Positions 8,141 to 17,700 are shown, counted from the stretch's first letter. The stretch: DNA of 64,000 bases from G020348385 sp964538085 (GCA_964538085.1 CAZIDF010000014.1:29212-93211), one strand, 5' to 3'. Made by a program: numbers and translations. Notes: generated by a model from the letters alone, not told the origin.

Positions 8141-9675
8141 AAGGATTCTTTTTCAGCTCTAAGGGCAGGCCTCAAAGTCCACAATTGCAGTTTAGTCAAC
8201 TCGATCAGGTGGCGCATATCCAGGTTTTCTCTGTGAACCGGCCAGGTTTTGCAGCCTTCGACAGATTTCACGATGGCTTCCACATTCTCTACGGGATGGG
8301 CATCGAAGGAGGGAATGGTGAACTCCTCTGGAACCGACTCCGCTCTGAGAGAGAGAAACATCTCGCTGAAAAGGGCCAGCAAAGAACCTGTGCCGATGGC
8401 CTTGTCATCCAGCAAAAGTTGGTGTGGCAGCATATTCGATTTTTTGATTAACTCCAACGCTTCCCTAGCCAAATCGAACACCTGCGCTCTAGAGGCCAGA
8501 TCGATTTCTGGACGGACTGGAGGCATTTGCTCCGGGCCAAACGGGCTCGATCGTTTCACCTCAGCGGGAAGAATTCCCGAATTTTGACAATCAATAATGC
8601 TTTCAGCAAGGGCATAAAAGACCTCGGCAGGAGTGCAGTGATCATCGATAACGACTTTTTTTTCGGCTAAGATCCTCGATGCGATTTCAGCGAGTTTCGT
8701 CTGGGAGATAGACCCCCTCTGACAGGAGAATTTCTTCATCACATCGTTGAATGTCGTTATCTCGATATCTGGGCGTTTTTTCAAGAACTGCATCAACCGA
8801 TGGAAATTTTCTCTCGCCGTAACCATGGTTTCTACAGGCCGCAGCTCGGGCATTTTCCAGAGTTCGGGGCCGGGATTGGCCCCCTTGTAATAATTCAAAT
8901 CCCAAAATTGGACGGTCCGGATTTTGCAAGGATGACAGGCGAAAAACGTCAGGACATCCAGATCCTGAATATCCTTCGAGAAGCGCTGTGCCAGGTTTTC
9001 CAGCATAGGATCGAATAGGCCATCCTTGTAGTAGTTGTCGTCGAAGCCTCCATAAGAACCGTAAAAGTTCAACGTGTTGCAGAACCACACAGCATTATGA
9101 CCGGGCAGCCTGACCGGTGAATAAACAAATCCCCCGCCCATCTGAGCCAGAGCGGCCACAAGCTGCGGCCCGTAAGACCCGCCGTGCCTTCCCAGGGTAG
9201 ACACAGGCTTTCCGAAAATGCGTTCCAATTCCCTGAATCCCCTGGATTCCTGAATCTGCATCTGGGCTACTCCCTCCTCCCAACCGGCATCTTCCAGAAT
9301 CTCGGTGATGGTGGGATGAATAGAGCCCTTATCTGTATGACTTCCGATCTCGTGTCTGGCCACAGCCTGGATGACATCTTTGCGTCCCCGTTCCTCCAGC
9401 GACCTTGCTTTTTCTCCAATAACGAAAAATGTGCCGGTTACTCCTTCTTCGGTCATGATGTCGGCCAGCCACATCGGGATGTCATCGACGCCTTCTGTGG
9501 CAGGCGTCACATAATCTTCCACATCGAAAGCTATGACGACAAGTGTTTTATCTTTGCTGGGTACAACTTGTTTTTCTATGGGATCTGCATTCAAATAAGC
9601 AGCGGACATGCCGACAAAGGACATTCCCACCACGAATATCAGGAATACAAGTATGGGCTTTGTTTGTTCAACCAT
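8137..9675 (-). CDS. Polysaccharide-deacetylase-fold (NodB-like) exported protein
   Basis: The frame is open from 9732, but the ATG at 9675 (MVEQTKPILVF) has GGAG at 7 nt and begins a signal/anchor helix, so it is chosen (512 residues). The N-terminal half has NodB features: VIAFDVEDY as motif 1 with the metal Asp, and HEIGSHTDKGSIH as a widened motif 2 where the usual HxxxH spacing is changed. FGKPVSTLGRHGGSYGP resembles motif 3. The C-terminal 200 residues have no domain I recognise. It is first in the minus-strand transporter cluster and ends by overlapping the symporter start. The divergence of motif 2 means the substrate, and whether it deacetylates at all, are open. Confidence 0.7.
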   Translation of the reverse strand: MVEQTKPILVFLIFVVGMSFVGMSAAYLNADPIEKQVVPSKDKTLVVIAFDVEDYVTPATEGVDDIPMWLADIMTEEGVTGTFFVIGEKARSLEERGRKDVIQAVARHEIGSHTDKGSIHPTITEILEDAGWEEGVAQMQIQESRGFRELERIFGKPVSTLGRHGGSYGPQLVAALAQMGGGFVYSPVRLPGHNAVWFCNTLNFYGSYGGFDDNYYKDGLFDPMLENLAQRFSKDIQDLDVLTFFACHPCKIRTVQFWDLNYYKGANPGPELWKMPELRPVETMVTARENFHRLMQFLKKRPDIEITTFNDVMKKFSCQRGSISQTKLAEIASRILAEKKVVIDDHCTPAEVFYALAESIIDCQNSGILPAEVKRSSPFGPEQMPPVRPEIDLASRAQVFDLAREALELIKKSNMLPHQLLLDDKAIGTGSLLALFSEMFLSLRAESVPEEFTIPSFDAHPVENVEAIVKSVEGCKTWPVHRENLDMRHLIELTKLQLWTLRPALRAEKESF

Positions 9676-9803
9676 GCTATTACTCCATGTCCGATACGAA
9701 GTAACGTAGCACCCAAACCACCTATAGGTCAACGGATTTATTGCAAAGGATTTGGGCTTTCAAAGGGCCTCACACATAGGATATACTATCAGCCTGGGAA
9801 TCT

Positions 9804-10463
9804 ATGCTAAAATTTTGGCCATTCCGCATGGGCATCGTGTTGCTGGGAATCGAGGTCTTTCTGTTCATCTTTTGCACAATACTTGATCAAACCTCGGCTG
9901 CCAAGATCCTCTCGATGATCGCCGCCGCCCACATCGGGGGAAGGCTTCCTTTTATTACTGTCGGCTTGGAAAACGGGTTCAAGCCTGCCTTGATCATTTC
10001 GATCATCAATCTTTACAACACGACATACATCTTGCTGGTCTACTCTTTGTTCGTCTTCCTTTCGAGAGGAATAAAAAAGTTCAAATTCGTGGCAAAAGCC
10101 ATAGAATCCATGAAAACAAAAGCGGAAAAGCGGAAGCTTGCCTTTAAAAGATGGAGCCTCCTCGGCATCGCCTTTTTTGTTTGGATCCCTTTGCCCTGGA
10201 CCGGAGCCGCCATCGGATCCTTCATCGCCAATCTGGAAGGGTACAGCCACATGGAAACTCTTCTCGTCGTCCTTCCTTCCATGTGGATCGGTGTTATTTC
10301 CTGGACCCTGTGGTTCGACGAACTTTACAGGTTCGTCGACCGCATCGGCCGGGGCAAAACCATGTTCATCACGATATTCCTGCTTGTCGCGCCTGTCATC
10401 TTCTATTTGATTAATTTGGTGTTCAAAAGGAAAAAAACAGCTAATTCAGATAAATATCCATAA
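9804..10463 (+). CDS. Small multidrug-export family (Sm_multidrug_ex-like) membrane protein
   Basis: A 219-residue protein with about five hydrophobic segments. The segments GRLPFITVGLENG and WIPLPWTGAAIGSF carry the paired re-entrant-loop motifs of the family annotated as putative small multidrug export protein, which is distantly related to DedA proteins. The actual function of the family is poorly established, so export of drugs should not be assumed. A basic loop (about residues 90-115) follows the third helix. It is divergent from the deacetylase gene and stands alone before the beta-lactamase-fold gene. Confidence 0.65.
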   Translation: MLKFWPFRMGIVLLGIEVFLFIFCTILDQTSAAKILSMIAAAHIGGRLPFITVGLENGFKPALIISIINLYNTTYILLVYSLFVFLSRGIKKFKFVAKAIESMKTKAEKRKLAFKRWSLLGIAFFVWIPLPWTGAAIGSFIANLEGYSHMETLLVVLPSMWIGVISWTLWFDELYRFVDRIGRGKTMFITIFLLVAPVIFYLINLVFKRKKTANSDKYP

Positions 10464-10528
10464 AATGTAACTAATTACGTAAAATAATCGTAGTAGAAAG
10501 AGATGATACTCTATTTTAGGAGACTCTG

Positions 10529-12010
10529 ATGAAAATCCGGAAATTTGCCTGTATTCTTTTTCTATTTTTTCTCGCATTCCAAGTGCATTCGGCTCAACAG
10601 CCGGGTGAGGTCAGCTACCATGACGATTCGGTCATGCCCGCGGGAATAATCGGAGAGCGGATCCAAGCCGTTATTACGACAGTCAATGCCAATGATCCCG
10701 AACGAGTCCGTGAATTCATGACAAAACAATGCACGGAAAGATTCCAGAGCTTTGCGCCCATGGATCAGCACATCGATGTATTCCTCGGCCTTTACCAGGA
10801 AACGGGTGGGATGGATTTCCACAGCATCCGAACCTACGTGCCTGAACGGAAAGGAGAAACTGTCGTTATCCTCAAGGACCGCAACCTGGAAAGCTGGCGA
10901 GCTTTTGTCATACGCCTTGATGAAAAGGACGATAATCTTATTTCTGGATTGAATTTCAACATCGCCCGCACTCCTTCCAATGTCCAGGAACCAGATCTGA
11001 CCGAAGAACAATTTCTCCAAAACACCAAAGACATAATGGAGAGATTGATTAAGAAGGAAGCTTTCTCCGGAACGCTCCTCATCGCCAAAGGAGATAAGAT
11101 CTTGATGACATCTATGGGTGGTGAGGCCAGCAAACGCTTCCATGTGCCGAACAATATCGACACCAAATTCAACCTGGGATCGATGAACAAAATGTTCACA
11201 TCCACCTCTATCATGCAGCTTGTCGAAAAAGGCCTCCTATCACTGGACGACCCGATCAGCAAATACGTGGATGAATCCTGGCTTCCCAATGAGATCACCT
11301 CAAAAATAACCATCCATCACCTACTCACTCACACCTCGGGATTGGGGAGCTATTTCAATGAAACATACATGAATGGATCGAGAGAACGCTTCCGGTATGT
11401 CGATGATTTCAAGCCCCTGGTACAGGGAGACAAGCCGGCTTTCGAACCGGGAAAACAATTTCAGTACAGCAACACGGGGATGCTGCTTTTAGGGGTGGTG
11501 ATAGAGAGTGTAACTGACGGCAGTTATTTCGATTACATCCGGAAAAACATCTACGCACCAGCCGGCATGACGGATTCGGACAGTTTCGAAATGGACTATC
11601 CGGTTGAAAACCTGGCCATCGGTTACAGCCGGGATCGAAACAGCCCTTACGGATGGCAGAACAACCTCTACAAACATGTGATCAAAGGAGGACCCGCCGG
11701 AGGCGGATTTGCCACGGTCAAAGACCTACACCATTTCGCTCGCGCCATCCAGACCGGAAAGCTCGTATCCCAGGAATCACTGGACAAGATGTGGAAAGAC
11801 TATGCAGGAGCAAATTACGGCTACGGATTCACGGTGGAAGAAGGCCCCAACGGCAAGGTCGTCGGCCACAGCGGAGGATTCGACGGAATCAACTCCAACT
11901 TGGATATCTTTCTCGACAGAGGGTATATCGTCGCCGTGATGTCCAATTACGACAACGGAGCAAGCCCGATCGCTGCAAAAGTCGGCCAGCTCCTCTCTCG
12001 AGTCCGCTAG
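10529..12010 (+). CDS. Serine beta-lactamase-fold hydrolase (class C/DD-peptidase-like), secreted
   Basis: A 493-residue protein with an N-terminal signal peptide (about residues 1-21), a roughly 120-residue alpha+beta domain that looks NTF2-like, then a beta-lactamase/transpeptidase-like domain. Catalytic motifs are visible: SMNK (S218, K221), YSN (Y313) and HSG (H447). This pattern fits the large family of periplasmic esterases, D-aminopeptidases and penicillin-binding-protein homologues, rather than proving beta-lactam hydrolysis. The ATG has AGGAG at 6 nt. It converges on the NlpC/P60 gene, leaving 14 nt between stops. Confidence 0.88.
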   Translation: MKIRKFACILFLFFLAFQVHSAQQPGEVSYHDDSVMPAGIIGERIQAVITTVNANDPERVREFMTKQCTERFQSFAPMDQHIDVFLGLYQETGGMDFHSIRTYVPERKGETVVILKDRNLESWRAFVIRLDEKDDNLISGLNFNIARTPSNVQEPDLTEEQFLQNTKDIMERLIKKEAFSGTLLIAKGDKILMTSMGGEASKRFHVPNNIDTKFNLGSMNKMFTSTSIMQLVEKGLLSLDDPISKYVDESWLPNEITSKITIHHLLTHTSGLGSYFNETYMNGSRERFRYVDDFKPLVQGDKPAFEPGKQFQYSNTGMLLLGVVIESVTDGSYFDYIRKNIYAPAGMTDSDSFEMDYPVENLAIGYSRDRNSPYGWQNNLYKHVIKGGPAGGGFATVKDLHHFARAIQTGKLVSQESLDKMWKDYAGANYGYGFTVEEGPNGKVVGHSGGFDGINSNLDIFLDRGYIVAVMSNYDNGASPIAAKVGQLLSRVR

Positions 12011-12024
12011 TTTTTGGGGCTCAT

Positions 12025-12801
12025 CTAATCTTGGCTGTCCGGGGAAAGATATGTCCGGGCTCCGGCAAAACGATTCCGAAAATATTGGCTGGAAAGGGAA
12101 TCGACCTGGATGATCTTATTTTTTCCGGGAGCATGGATGAATTTCCCGTCCCCTGTGTATATCCCCACGTGGGAAATCCTATTCTTATTCTGACCGAGGA
12201 AAAAAACCAGGTCTCCCCTGTCGAGGTTATCTTTTGAGACTGGAGTTCCGGACCTGAACTGGGCCAGGGATGTCCGCGGCAAATGCAATCCCACAAGGTC
12301 GTAGACAGCCATGGTCAGACCGCTGCAGTCAAAGCCCTTTTCAGGTGTGTATCCTCCCCACTTGTAAGGAAGACCTAAGAAACTTTGTGCACGTGTAACG
12401 ATCTCAAGACGAACAGAGTCAAGGCCGGATGGTGGAGATTGGCTTATGGCAAAAGTCTCCGGACTAACGACATAATATTCTTGGATATACCCTGCCTGTT
12501 TAAGGCGTTCGGCATTCTCCTGGGCGGGAGGCCGGGAAAGGTAATTTCCGAATCGAACTTTGTACAAGCCGGATTCATGTTTGAAATAATAGGCATCCAG
12601 GTTTTTTTCATTCAGAGAAAGTGTCAACCGGACCGCATTGTCCAATTTACGGAAGGCTCCGACCTGAATAACAAAACCCGTCCTGGAAACAGTTGTCATG
12701 TCAGAGGGAGGACTTGCTTCCAAAACCACGGAGGAATTTTTAGAACAAGAAATGAACAAAAAAATGAGAATCGCTAACACAGTCGAAATCAGACGTCGCA
12801 T
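12025..12801 (-). CDS. SPOR-NlpC/P60 cell-wall hydrolase lipoprotein
   Basis: The ATG at 12801 (MRRLISTVLA) is preferred over an upstream in-frame start because it begins a lipoprotein signal ending in FISC and has GGTGA upstream. The 258-residue product has a SPOR-like domain (FVIQVGAFRKLDNA... VRFGNYLS), expected to bind denuded peptidoglycan, followed by a C-terminal NlpC/P60 domain with the catalytic Cys in FDCSGLT, His in ISHVGIYTG and the polar residue in FIHAPG. It probably cleaves stem peptides in the cell wall and sits in the periplasm. It is divergently transcribed from the Fe-S aldo/keto reductase. Confidence 0.92.
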   Translation of the reverse strand: MRRLISTVLAILIFLFISCSKNSSVVLEASPPSDMTTVSRTGFVIQVGAFRKLDNAVRLTLSLNEKNLDAYYFKHESGLYKVRFGNYLSRPPAQENAERLKQAGYIQEYYVVSPETFAISQSPPSGLDSVRLEIVTRAQSFLGLPYKWGGYTPEKGFDCSGLTMAVYDLVGLHLPRTSLAQFRSGTPVSKDNLDRGDLVFFLGQNKNRISHVGIYTGDGKFIHAPGKNKIIQVDSLSSQYFRNRFAGARTYLSPDSQD

Positions 12802-12842
12802 GAATGTCACCCATATATTTTGTCGGTTGAAGTGATCAACAT

Positions 12843-12871
12843 TTGACATTTTGAAAGACTATCGAAATAAT
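12843..12871 (+). promoter_or_regulatory. Sigma-70-type promoter for the Fe-S aldo/keto reductase gene
   Basis: TTGACA at 12843-12848 and AATAAT at 12866-12871 with a 17-bp spacer. Expected transcription start near 12878, about 50 nt before the ATG at 12930. Confidence 0.55.
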
Positions 12872-12929
12872 ATACGCAATAGATAGAATAAGTCAATTGG
12901 AATACAGGATGAACAAGAAAGGAGAAAAC

Positions 12930-14144
12930 ATGGAAAACAGGAAATTCGATCGCCGTCGCTTTATCAAAAGCGGGATTTTGGGACTGGCCGGAACAGCTGC
13001 TGGGAGTGCCTTTCTCAAAGCAGGCCCTAAAAATCCCTATAAGCCTAGGGAAGAAAAGGATAAATTCATATATAGGACATTGGGCAAAACAGGATTCAAG
13101 CTTCCCGTCGTCAGCATGGGTGTGATGAACGCCGATAATCCAAACCTGGTGGCAGCCGCGCTGGACTCGGGAATCGTCCTGCTGGATACAGCGAATGGAT
13201 ACCAAAAAGGCAAAAACGAGGAGATGATCGGAGGCGTGATCAAGGACCGTGACCGGGACTCCTATGTACTGGCCACAAAAGTCGCCTACGCTAAGGACAG
13301 GAAGACCGGCCTTTATCCTCCTGATAAGGACGTTCAATCCTTCGAGGATGAATTCAACATCAGCCTCGGCCGGCTGGGTTTGGATTATGTGGATATCCTT
13401 CACATCCACGGCGTCTCGGTAAAAGAGACCGTTTTCTTCGAGCCAGCTCTGAAATTCCTGGAAAAGGTGAAAAAGGAAGGCAAAGCCCGGTTTGTCGGAT
13501 TCTCGACCCACCGCAACCAGCATGAAATGATAGATGCCGCGGTGGAGTGCGGGATTTACGATGTCGTTATAACTGCTTACAACTTCAGGCAGAATAACAA
13601 GGAAGAGATTGGCCAAGCCATGGCCCGCGCAGCTAAAGCAGGAATCGGGATCATAGCCATGAAAACACAGGCCGGTGTGTACTGGGACAAAGAACGCCAG
13701 GAACCGATCAACATGAGGGCTGCCCTCAAGTGGGCGCTGCAAAATGAGAATGTGCACACATCCATACCAGGATTTACGGCCTTCGATCAGATGGAGCTGG
13801 ACCTATCCGTGATGGAAGATTTGACATTAACAGAAGAGGAAAAGGCGGATCTGAAGCTGGGCGAGGAGAAGGCCTCTGCCGGACTTTATTGCCAGCAGTG
13901 CGGCATATGCCAGGGGCAGTGTCCTTCGAATGTGGACGTTCCCACCCTGATGAGAAGTTACATGTACGCCTATGGCTATAAGAATATGAGCCTGGCCCAC
14001 AGCACCATCGAAGAGCTGGGCTCCCATCTACCCTGTTCGGATTGTAGCTCATGCAATGTGCGCTGTCCCAACGGTTTCGATGTTCCTCAAAAAGCCAAAG
14101 ACATTGTCCGTCTGAAAGCGGTGCCCCCAGAATTTCTGGGTTAG
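12930..14144 (+). CDS. Tat-exported aldo/keto reductase with C-terminal bis-[4Fe-4S] ferredoxin domain
   Basis: Start ATG at 12930 has GGAG at 6 nt; a TTG 33 nt upstream lacks one. The N-terminus RRRFIKSGILGLAG is a twin-arginine signal, so the folded cofactor-bearing enzyme is exported. An AKR TIM barrel follows (about residues 45-310) with the catalytic Asp and Tyr in LLDTANGYQ, a Lys in VLATKVAYA and a His in ILHIHG. The C-terminus holds two four-Cys clusters, CQQCGICQGQCP and CSDCSSCNVRCP. This architecture belongs to AKR-ferredoxin fusions thought to pass electrons between Fe-S clusters and a carbonyl or sugar substrate; the substrate is unknown. Confidence 0.9.
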   Translation: MENRKFDRRRFIKSGILGLAGTAAGSAFLKAGPKNPYKPREEKDKFIYRTLGKTGFKLPVVSMGVMNADNPNLVAAALDSGIVLLDTANGYQKGKNEEMIGGVIKDRDRDSYVLATKVAYAKDRKTGLYPPDKDVQSFEDEFNISLGRLGLDYVDILHIHGVSVKETVFFEPALKFLEKVKKEGKARFVGFSTHRNQHEMIDAAVECGIYDVVITAYNFRQNNKEEIGQAMARAAKAGIGIIAMKTQAGVYWDKERQEPINMRAALKWALQNENVHTSIPGFTAFDQMELDLSVMEDLTLTEEEKADLKLGEEKASAGLYCQQCGICQGQCPSNVDVPTLMRSYMYAYGYKNMSLAHSTIEELGSHLPCSDCSSCNVRCPNGFDVPQKAKDIVRLKAVPPEFLG

Positions 14145-14148
14145 CTCA

Positions 14149-15141
14149 TTAATATTTCTTAACGATTTGAGGGGCTCTGATCCAGTTCCCGTTCCATATA
14201 ACAAGGTCCTTGTCATAGTCTTTATCGGATTTTAGTTCATAAAGACCAGCCTCTGGATTTTTGGGATCGTATGCCCAGTTTTCCTTTTTCCCATCTCGAC
14301 CATAAGAAACGATTAGGATATCTTTATCCGTACAGCCTCCGATTCCTTTGTAAATTCCATTGCCGGATTTTCCGGTATAAACCCGGTAATTCCCTGCCCA
14401 ATCGTCGCTTATCGGAAGGATTTTGATATAAAACGGAGACAAAGTTTTGTCGAATTCGGCACCCCTTGTGTATGTACCAGACTGTCCGGGTGGAACACCA
14501 TAATCCGTCATGTAATCGGTCATAGCCTGATTGACAAAAGTGATTTTTCTCATGGAATTCAATTGCTTCGCTCTATCGGCAGGTGTGGACTCGTCCATTG
14601 TTTCTTGACCCATCTGTTTTTCGTACTGTTCGATCAGTTTTTCCCGTTTTTCCTTGGTGTCTAAATAGAGCCGAAGCTCGATGATCTCGTGGGAGATAGC
14701 CTGGGAGAGTTTGTTGATGGCCTCACGGGAGTCTGCTTTTTGGACATCGTATCTCTCGCCCTCGATATCTTCGATGAATTGATTGATCTCTCCGAAGTAA
14801 AGGGGGGTCATGATGCCAGCTCCATCCTTTTCAACAGGAGTGATTACAATATTCAGGACCAGCAGTATCCTGTGAAATCTCTTGAAAAACACATCATCGA
14901 TTTGATCTTGAGCTCTAGCATTTTTGGCATCTTTCATCATTCCTGTCAGGACCTTTTGAGTTTTTTCCATAACAGGTTCCCTCATCTCTGCCAGTTCTTT
15001 GAACGTGACAAAAACGGTATCTAGGAGCGCATACCCGGCGTTTTCCTCTGTAGGATCGCTTGAGCTGAATGCTTTGAGATTCACGCAAAAAATCACAAGA
15101 AACAAAATAGTCAATGAAAAAACAATCATTCTTTTTATCAT
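14149..15141 (-). CDS. Secreted protein with GspG/pseudopilin-like C-terminal region
   Basis: A 330-residue protein with an N-terminal signal peptide and a long charged helical middle part. The C-terminal 120 residues resemble the globular part of major pseudopilins (SDDWAGNYRVYTG, DILIVSYGRDGKKE, DLVIWNGNWIR), but there is no prepilin N-terminal methylation motif. It is the third gene of a sigma factor/membrane regulator operon, 26 nt after the preceding gene. The resemblance is by eye only; function unknown. It ends 4 nt from the convergent AKR gene. Confidence 0.55.
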   Translation of the reverse strand: MIKRMIVFSLTILFLVIFCVNLKAFSSSDPTEENAGYALLDTVFVTFKELAEMREPVMEKTQKVLTGMMKDAKNARAQDQIDDVFFKRFHRILLVLNIVITPVEKDGAGIMTPLYFGEINQFIEDIEGERYDVQKADSREAINKLSQAISHEIIELRLYLDTKEKREKLIEQYEKQMGQETMDESTPADRAKQLNSMRKITFVNQAMTDYMTDYGVPPGQSGTYTRGAEFDKTLSPFYIKILPISDDWAGNYRVYTGKSGNGIYKGIGGCTDKDILIVSYGRDGKKENWAYDPKNPEAGLYELKSDKDYDKDLVIWNGNWIRAPQIVKKY

Positions 15142-15167
15142 TTGAAACCTCCTTGAGCGTTAAATAT

Positions 15168-15653
15168 CTAATTCTCCAGTTTTGCTTTATCGGCTCTTAC
15201 GAAAATTGCCGATTTCTGTAAGACCGTGCTCAAATTCTGAACGATATCTTCATTCGGTGCATTTTCCCTCTGGATGGCCAAGATCACGCGTTTGAGCGAC
15301 CACTCGAACTCATAAATGGCTGATTTTTCGGCTCCCATCTCGGCTGGGAGAGGACTTTGATTTAAGATGTTATCATGTTGGCTGAACACTTGAACAAAGG
15401 TATTTTTGAGAAGCATAACATCTGATTCTTGAGATGAAGGGAGAAAATATCGCGTGGAAAGCCATCCAAGTAAAAGAATAAGGAGAACTGTGCTCCCAGC
15501 AATAGCTGGCTTTTGGAACCAGGATAAATATGAACGGGATGGTTTGCTATCTTCATTTATTCTCTTCTCCAGACGTAAACGGAAGGCATCTTCTCGATAA
15601 TCGAGAAGGGCATCTTCCTTTTCCCTCTGAATGAGATCGATATATTCAGACAT
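15168..15653 (-). CDS. Single-pass membrane protein, probable anti-sigma-type partner of the ECF factor
   Basis: 161 residues. A charged cytoplasmic-looking N-terminal third is followed by one hydrophobic segment near residues 50-70 (AIAGSTVLLILLLGWLSTRY), with the rest helical and presumably periplasmic. Its start overlaps the end of the ECF sigma gene by 8 nt. The size, topology and position are those of an anti-sigma factor, but there is no HxxxCxxC zinc anti-sigma motif, so this is inference from context. Confidence 0.6.
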   Translation of the reverse strand: MSEYIDLIQREKEDALLDYREDAFRLRLEKRINEDSKPSRSYLSWFQKPAIAGSTVLLILLLGWLSTRYFLPSSQESDVMLLKNTFVQVFSQHDNILNQSPLPAEMGAEKSAIYEFEWSLKRVILAIQRENAPNEDIVQNLSTVLQKSAIFVRADKAKLEN

Positions 15654-16173
15654 TTTTTTCTCCCTTGATCTTTTCTTTTATGGCCAGACGTGCTCGATTC
15701 AACCTCGACATCACTGTCCCCAACTCGATCTTCAAAGTTTCGGCAATCTCCTGATAGGACAGGTCGCCATATTCTTTCAAAATGAACACTTCCCGTTGTT
15801 TTTTCGGCAGCTTTTTTATGGCTGTTTTTAACTCGAGGAGTTGTTCACGATAGATCATTTCCGATTCGGGACTCAGAGGATCTTGGATTTTAAGCGTTAT
15901 CTCGATAGCCGATTTGCGATCGATCCGGTGCTTTTTTTGGAAATTCAGGCAAGTGTTTCTGGCTATTCTGAAGAGCCAAAATTTCGCACGCGCAATTTCA
16001 TTCAAAGTGCCGATATTTGTAAGGGCTTTGAGGTATATCTCTTGAGCCAGGTCCTGGGCGTCCGATGCATTCCGGGAAAAGCCCAGACAGATCAAAAACA
16101 CCTTTTTCTGGTGTGTCAACAGCTCTTCGAAAACCTTGGATTTTTTTTCTTCCACGGTCGTGTAACAAATCAT
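15646..16173 (-). CDS. ECF-type RNA polymerase sigma factor
   Basis: The frame is open upstream to 16242, but the ATG at 16173 (MICYTTVEEKK) gives a normal ECF length of 175 residues. Region 2 is visible as DAQDLAQEIYLKAL and AKFWLFRIARNTCLNF, and region 4 as LPKKQREVFILKEYGDLSYQEIAETLKI (helix-turn-helix). It would direct RNA polymerase to a small stress or envelope regulon. The following two genes overlap or lie within 30 nt, forming a sigma-regulator-pseudopilin-like operon. The palindromic repeat at 16255-16360 sits just upstream. Confidence 0.9.
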   Translation of the reverse strand: MICYTTVEEKKSKVFEELLTHQKKVFLICLGFSRNASDAQDLAQEIYLKALTNIGTLNEIARAKFWLFRIARNTCLNFQKKHRIDRKSAIEITLKIQDPLSPESEMIYREQLLELKTAIKKLPKKQREVFILKEYGDLSYQEIAETLKIELGTVMSRLNRARLAIKEKIKGEKNV

Positions 16174-16254
16174 ATCAGTTCCAGCTAGAATTTCCACTCG
16201 CGTTTTTCTTCCTCTATAGATACAAGACAACCCTCCCCCCAAAATATTCCATTA

Positions 16255-16360
16255 AATTGGGGACAGGATATGCATTCACCAATTAAATAATGTCAACCTC
16301 TGGAACGAAGCAACATTATCTCAATTTTTAATTGGCGAAAGCGTATCCTGTCCCCGAATT
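16255..16360. repeat. Dispersed palindromic repeat, copy A (imperfect, two-armed)
   Basis: Left arm 16255-16284 contains AATTGGGGACAGGATATGCA; right arm 16330-16360 is its imperfect complement, with a 45-nt centre. The right arm overlaps the 3' end of the S41 gene: its last residues (QDTLSPIKN and the TGA) are encoded by repeat DNA. Confidence 0.85.
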
Positions 16361-17664
16361 AGTGAGAGGGTGTGTTCGAGGACGGTGTCGATGCCGGCAG
16401 CCAGGTCTTCAGCTATCTGAGATACCGAAATATCCGGCAGAATGCCGCGATCCTTTGGCAAGCCCTGAACGGCTGAGGCAAAGGTCCCTCTTGCCACCGA
16501 AACCTGAAACTGGCTGTGCTTCAGTATAAAAGCGCCGTGGGCATCATGACACACATAGGTGGCTCCGCTCTCTTCCCCGACGATTGTCCCGATCTTATGA
16601 TATTTTAAAAGTCCCAGCAAATGCCCTGTCGTCGATGCTCCTCCCCCATCGATCAGAATGTATAACTTCCCTTTAAAATGATTCTCCCTCAATGGGACTG
16701 GTTTTTCCAATCGGGAATACCTCCCATAAGGTTTGGAAAAATAAGGCACCGGTTTATGAGCGATGTGGGCGAAAAGACGGACCGCACAAAAGGGATCACC
16801 ACCGTTATTCCTTCGAAGATCGATGATCAGATTCTTTATCCCGTTATTTGCGATCTCTGCGAAAGATCCATCCACAAATCCATAAAACTTGTCGCGAGCA
16901 TCATAATAAGCGAAATCCGGGATAGTAATGATGGCCGTGCTTATCTCTTTGTGCACTTCAAAATCCAACTCCATCGGTTCTGTCATATTTTTCCAGATCC
17001 GGTTTGTTGGTACCGGATGGATAACGGCCTTTCGTTCCATTTCTTCCCCCGGTTTTTGATAAACCACCACAAACGAATCCGGATGCCCGTAAAAAAGCGA
17101 ATAAAGCAATGGGAACCGAAAGCCAAGTCGGAATTTTTTGTACTGATCCGATTGGGCATCGGCCGATATCACCGTTTTCAAATTCTGCAGAATTTCTTCC
17201 ATCGGTTCTCCGTTGATGGATAGAATCTTAGATCCAGCGGGCAGCGCATCGAATTCGCTGTAAGAACGGTATGCTAAGGCGTCTTCGCCGATAAATCTCA
17301 TCTTTATCGGAAAAAGCTTTCCGGTCAGATTGCTCCAATATCCCGAAGGCATCCAGACGTTCGAGTGCATACACCCCATCCGGGCCATCACAGAAGCGAA
17401 CATACAAAAAGCATCTTCAAGCCCCATTGAACTGTTCAATTCTTTGAATCGTCGCTCGAACAAGACATCAAAATCATCCTTGGAGATGTAGTCATACATC
17501 GCCGGGTGCAAACTTTCCATGGCGTGCCGCATCTGCAGGAAATCCTCCTGTAATTGTTTCAAAGTGAATGTCATATCCATGTCGTTTCCCTGCAGCAAAA
17601 CAACCAGTTGAAAGGCCGCAATAACCCAGACGACAAAAATGAACTTACGCAAAGCAATTCCCAT
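16321..17664 (-). CDS. S41-family (C-terminal processing/tricorn-like) peptidase, exported
   Basis: Start ATG at 17664 (MGIALRKFIF) has GGAG at 6 nt; the upstream extension to 17724 is repeat sequence. The 447-residue product has a signal/anchor helix, a PDZ-like region (LPAGSKILSINGEPMEE) and an S41 catalytic domain with NLIIDLRRNNGGD and the nucleophile region DGGGASTTGHLL. S41 enzymes cleave C-terminal tails or act as envelope proteases. It is third in the operon ECF sigma, membrane regulator, protease. About nine C-terminal residues come from an inserted palindromic repeat. Confidence 0.85.
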   Translation of the reverse strand: MGIALRKFIFVVWVIAAFQLVVLLQGNDMDMTFTLKQLQEDFLQMRHAMESLHPAMYDYISKDDFDVLFERRFKELNSSMGLEDAFCMFASVMARMGCMHSNVWMPSGYWSNLTGKLFPIKMRFIGEDALAYRSYSEFDALPAGSKILSINGEPMEEILQNLKTVISADAQSDQYKKFRLGFRFPLLYSLFYGHPDSFVVVYQKPGEEMERKAVIHPVPTNRIWKNMTEPMELDFEVHKEISTAIITIPDFAYYDARDKFYGFVDGSFAEIANNGIKNLIIDLRRNNGGDPFCAVRLFAHIAHKPVPYFSKPYGRYSRLEKPVPLRENHFKGKLYILIDGGGASTTGHLLGLLKYHKIGTIVGEESGATYVCHDAHGAFILKHSQFQVSVARGTFASAVQGLPKDRGILPDISVSQIAEDLAAGIDTVLEHTLSLIRGQDTLSPIKN

Positions 17665-17700
17665 TAGTTTCTCCAAAAATTTTCTTTCGTTTATTAAATA

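Noticed and set aside
12807..13757. Long antisense frame over the Fe-S aldo/keto reductase
   Set aside because: The sense gene has Tat, AKR and Fe-S motifs; the antisense frame shows none.
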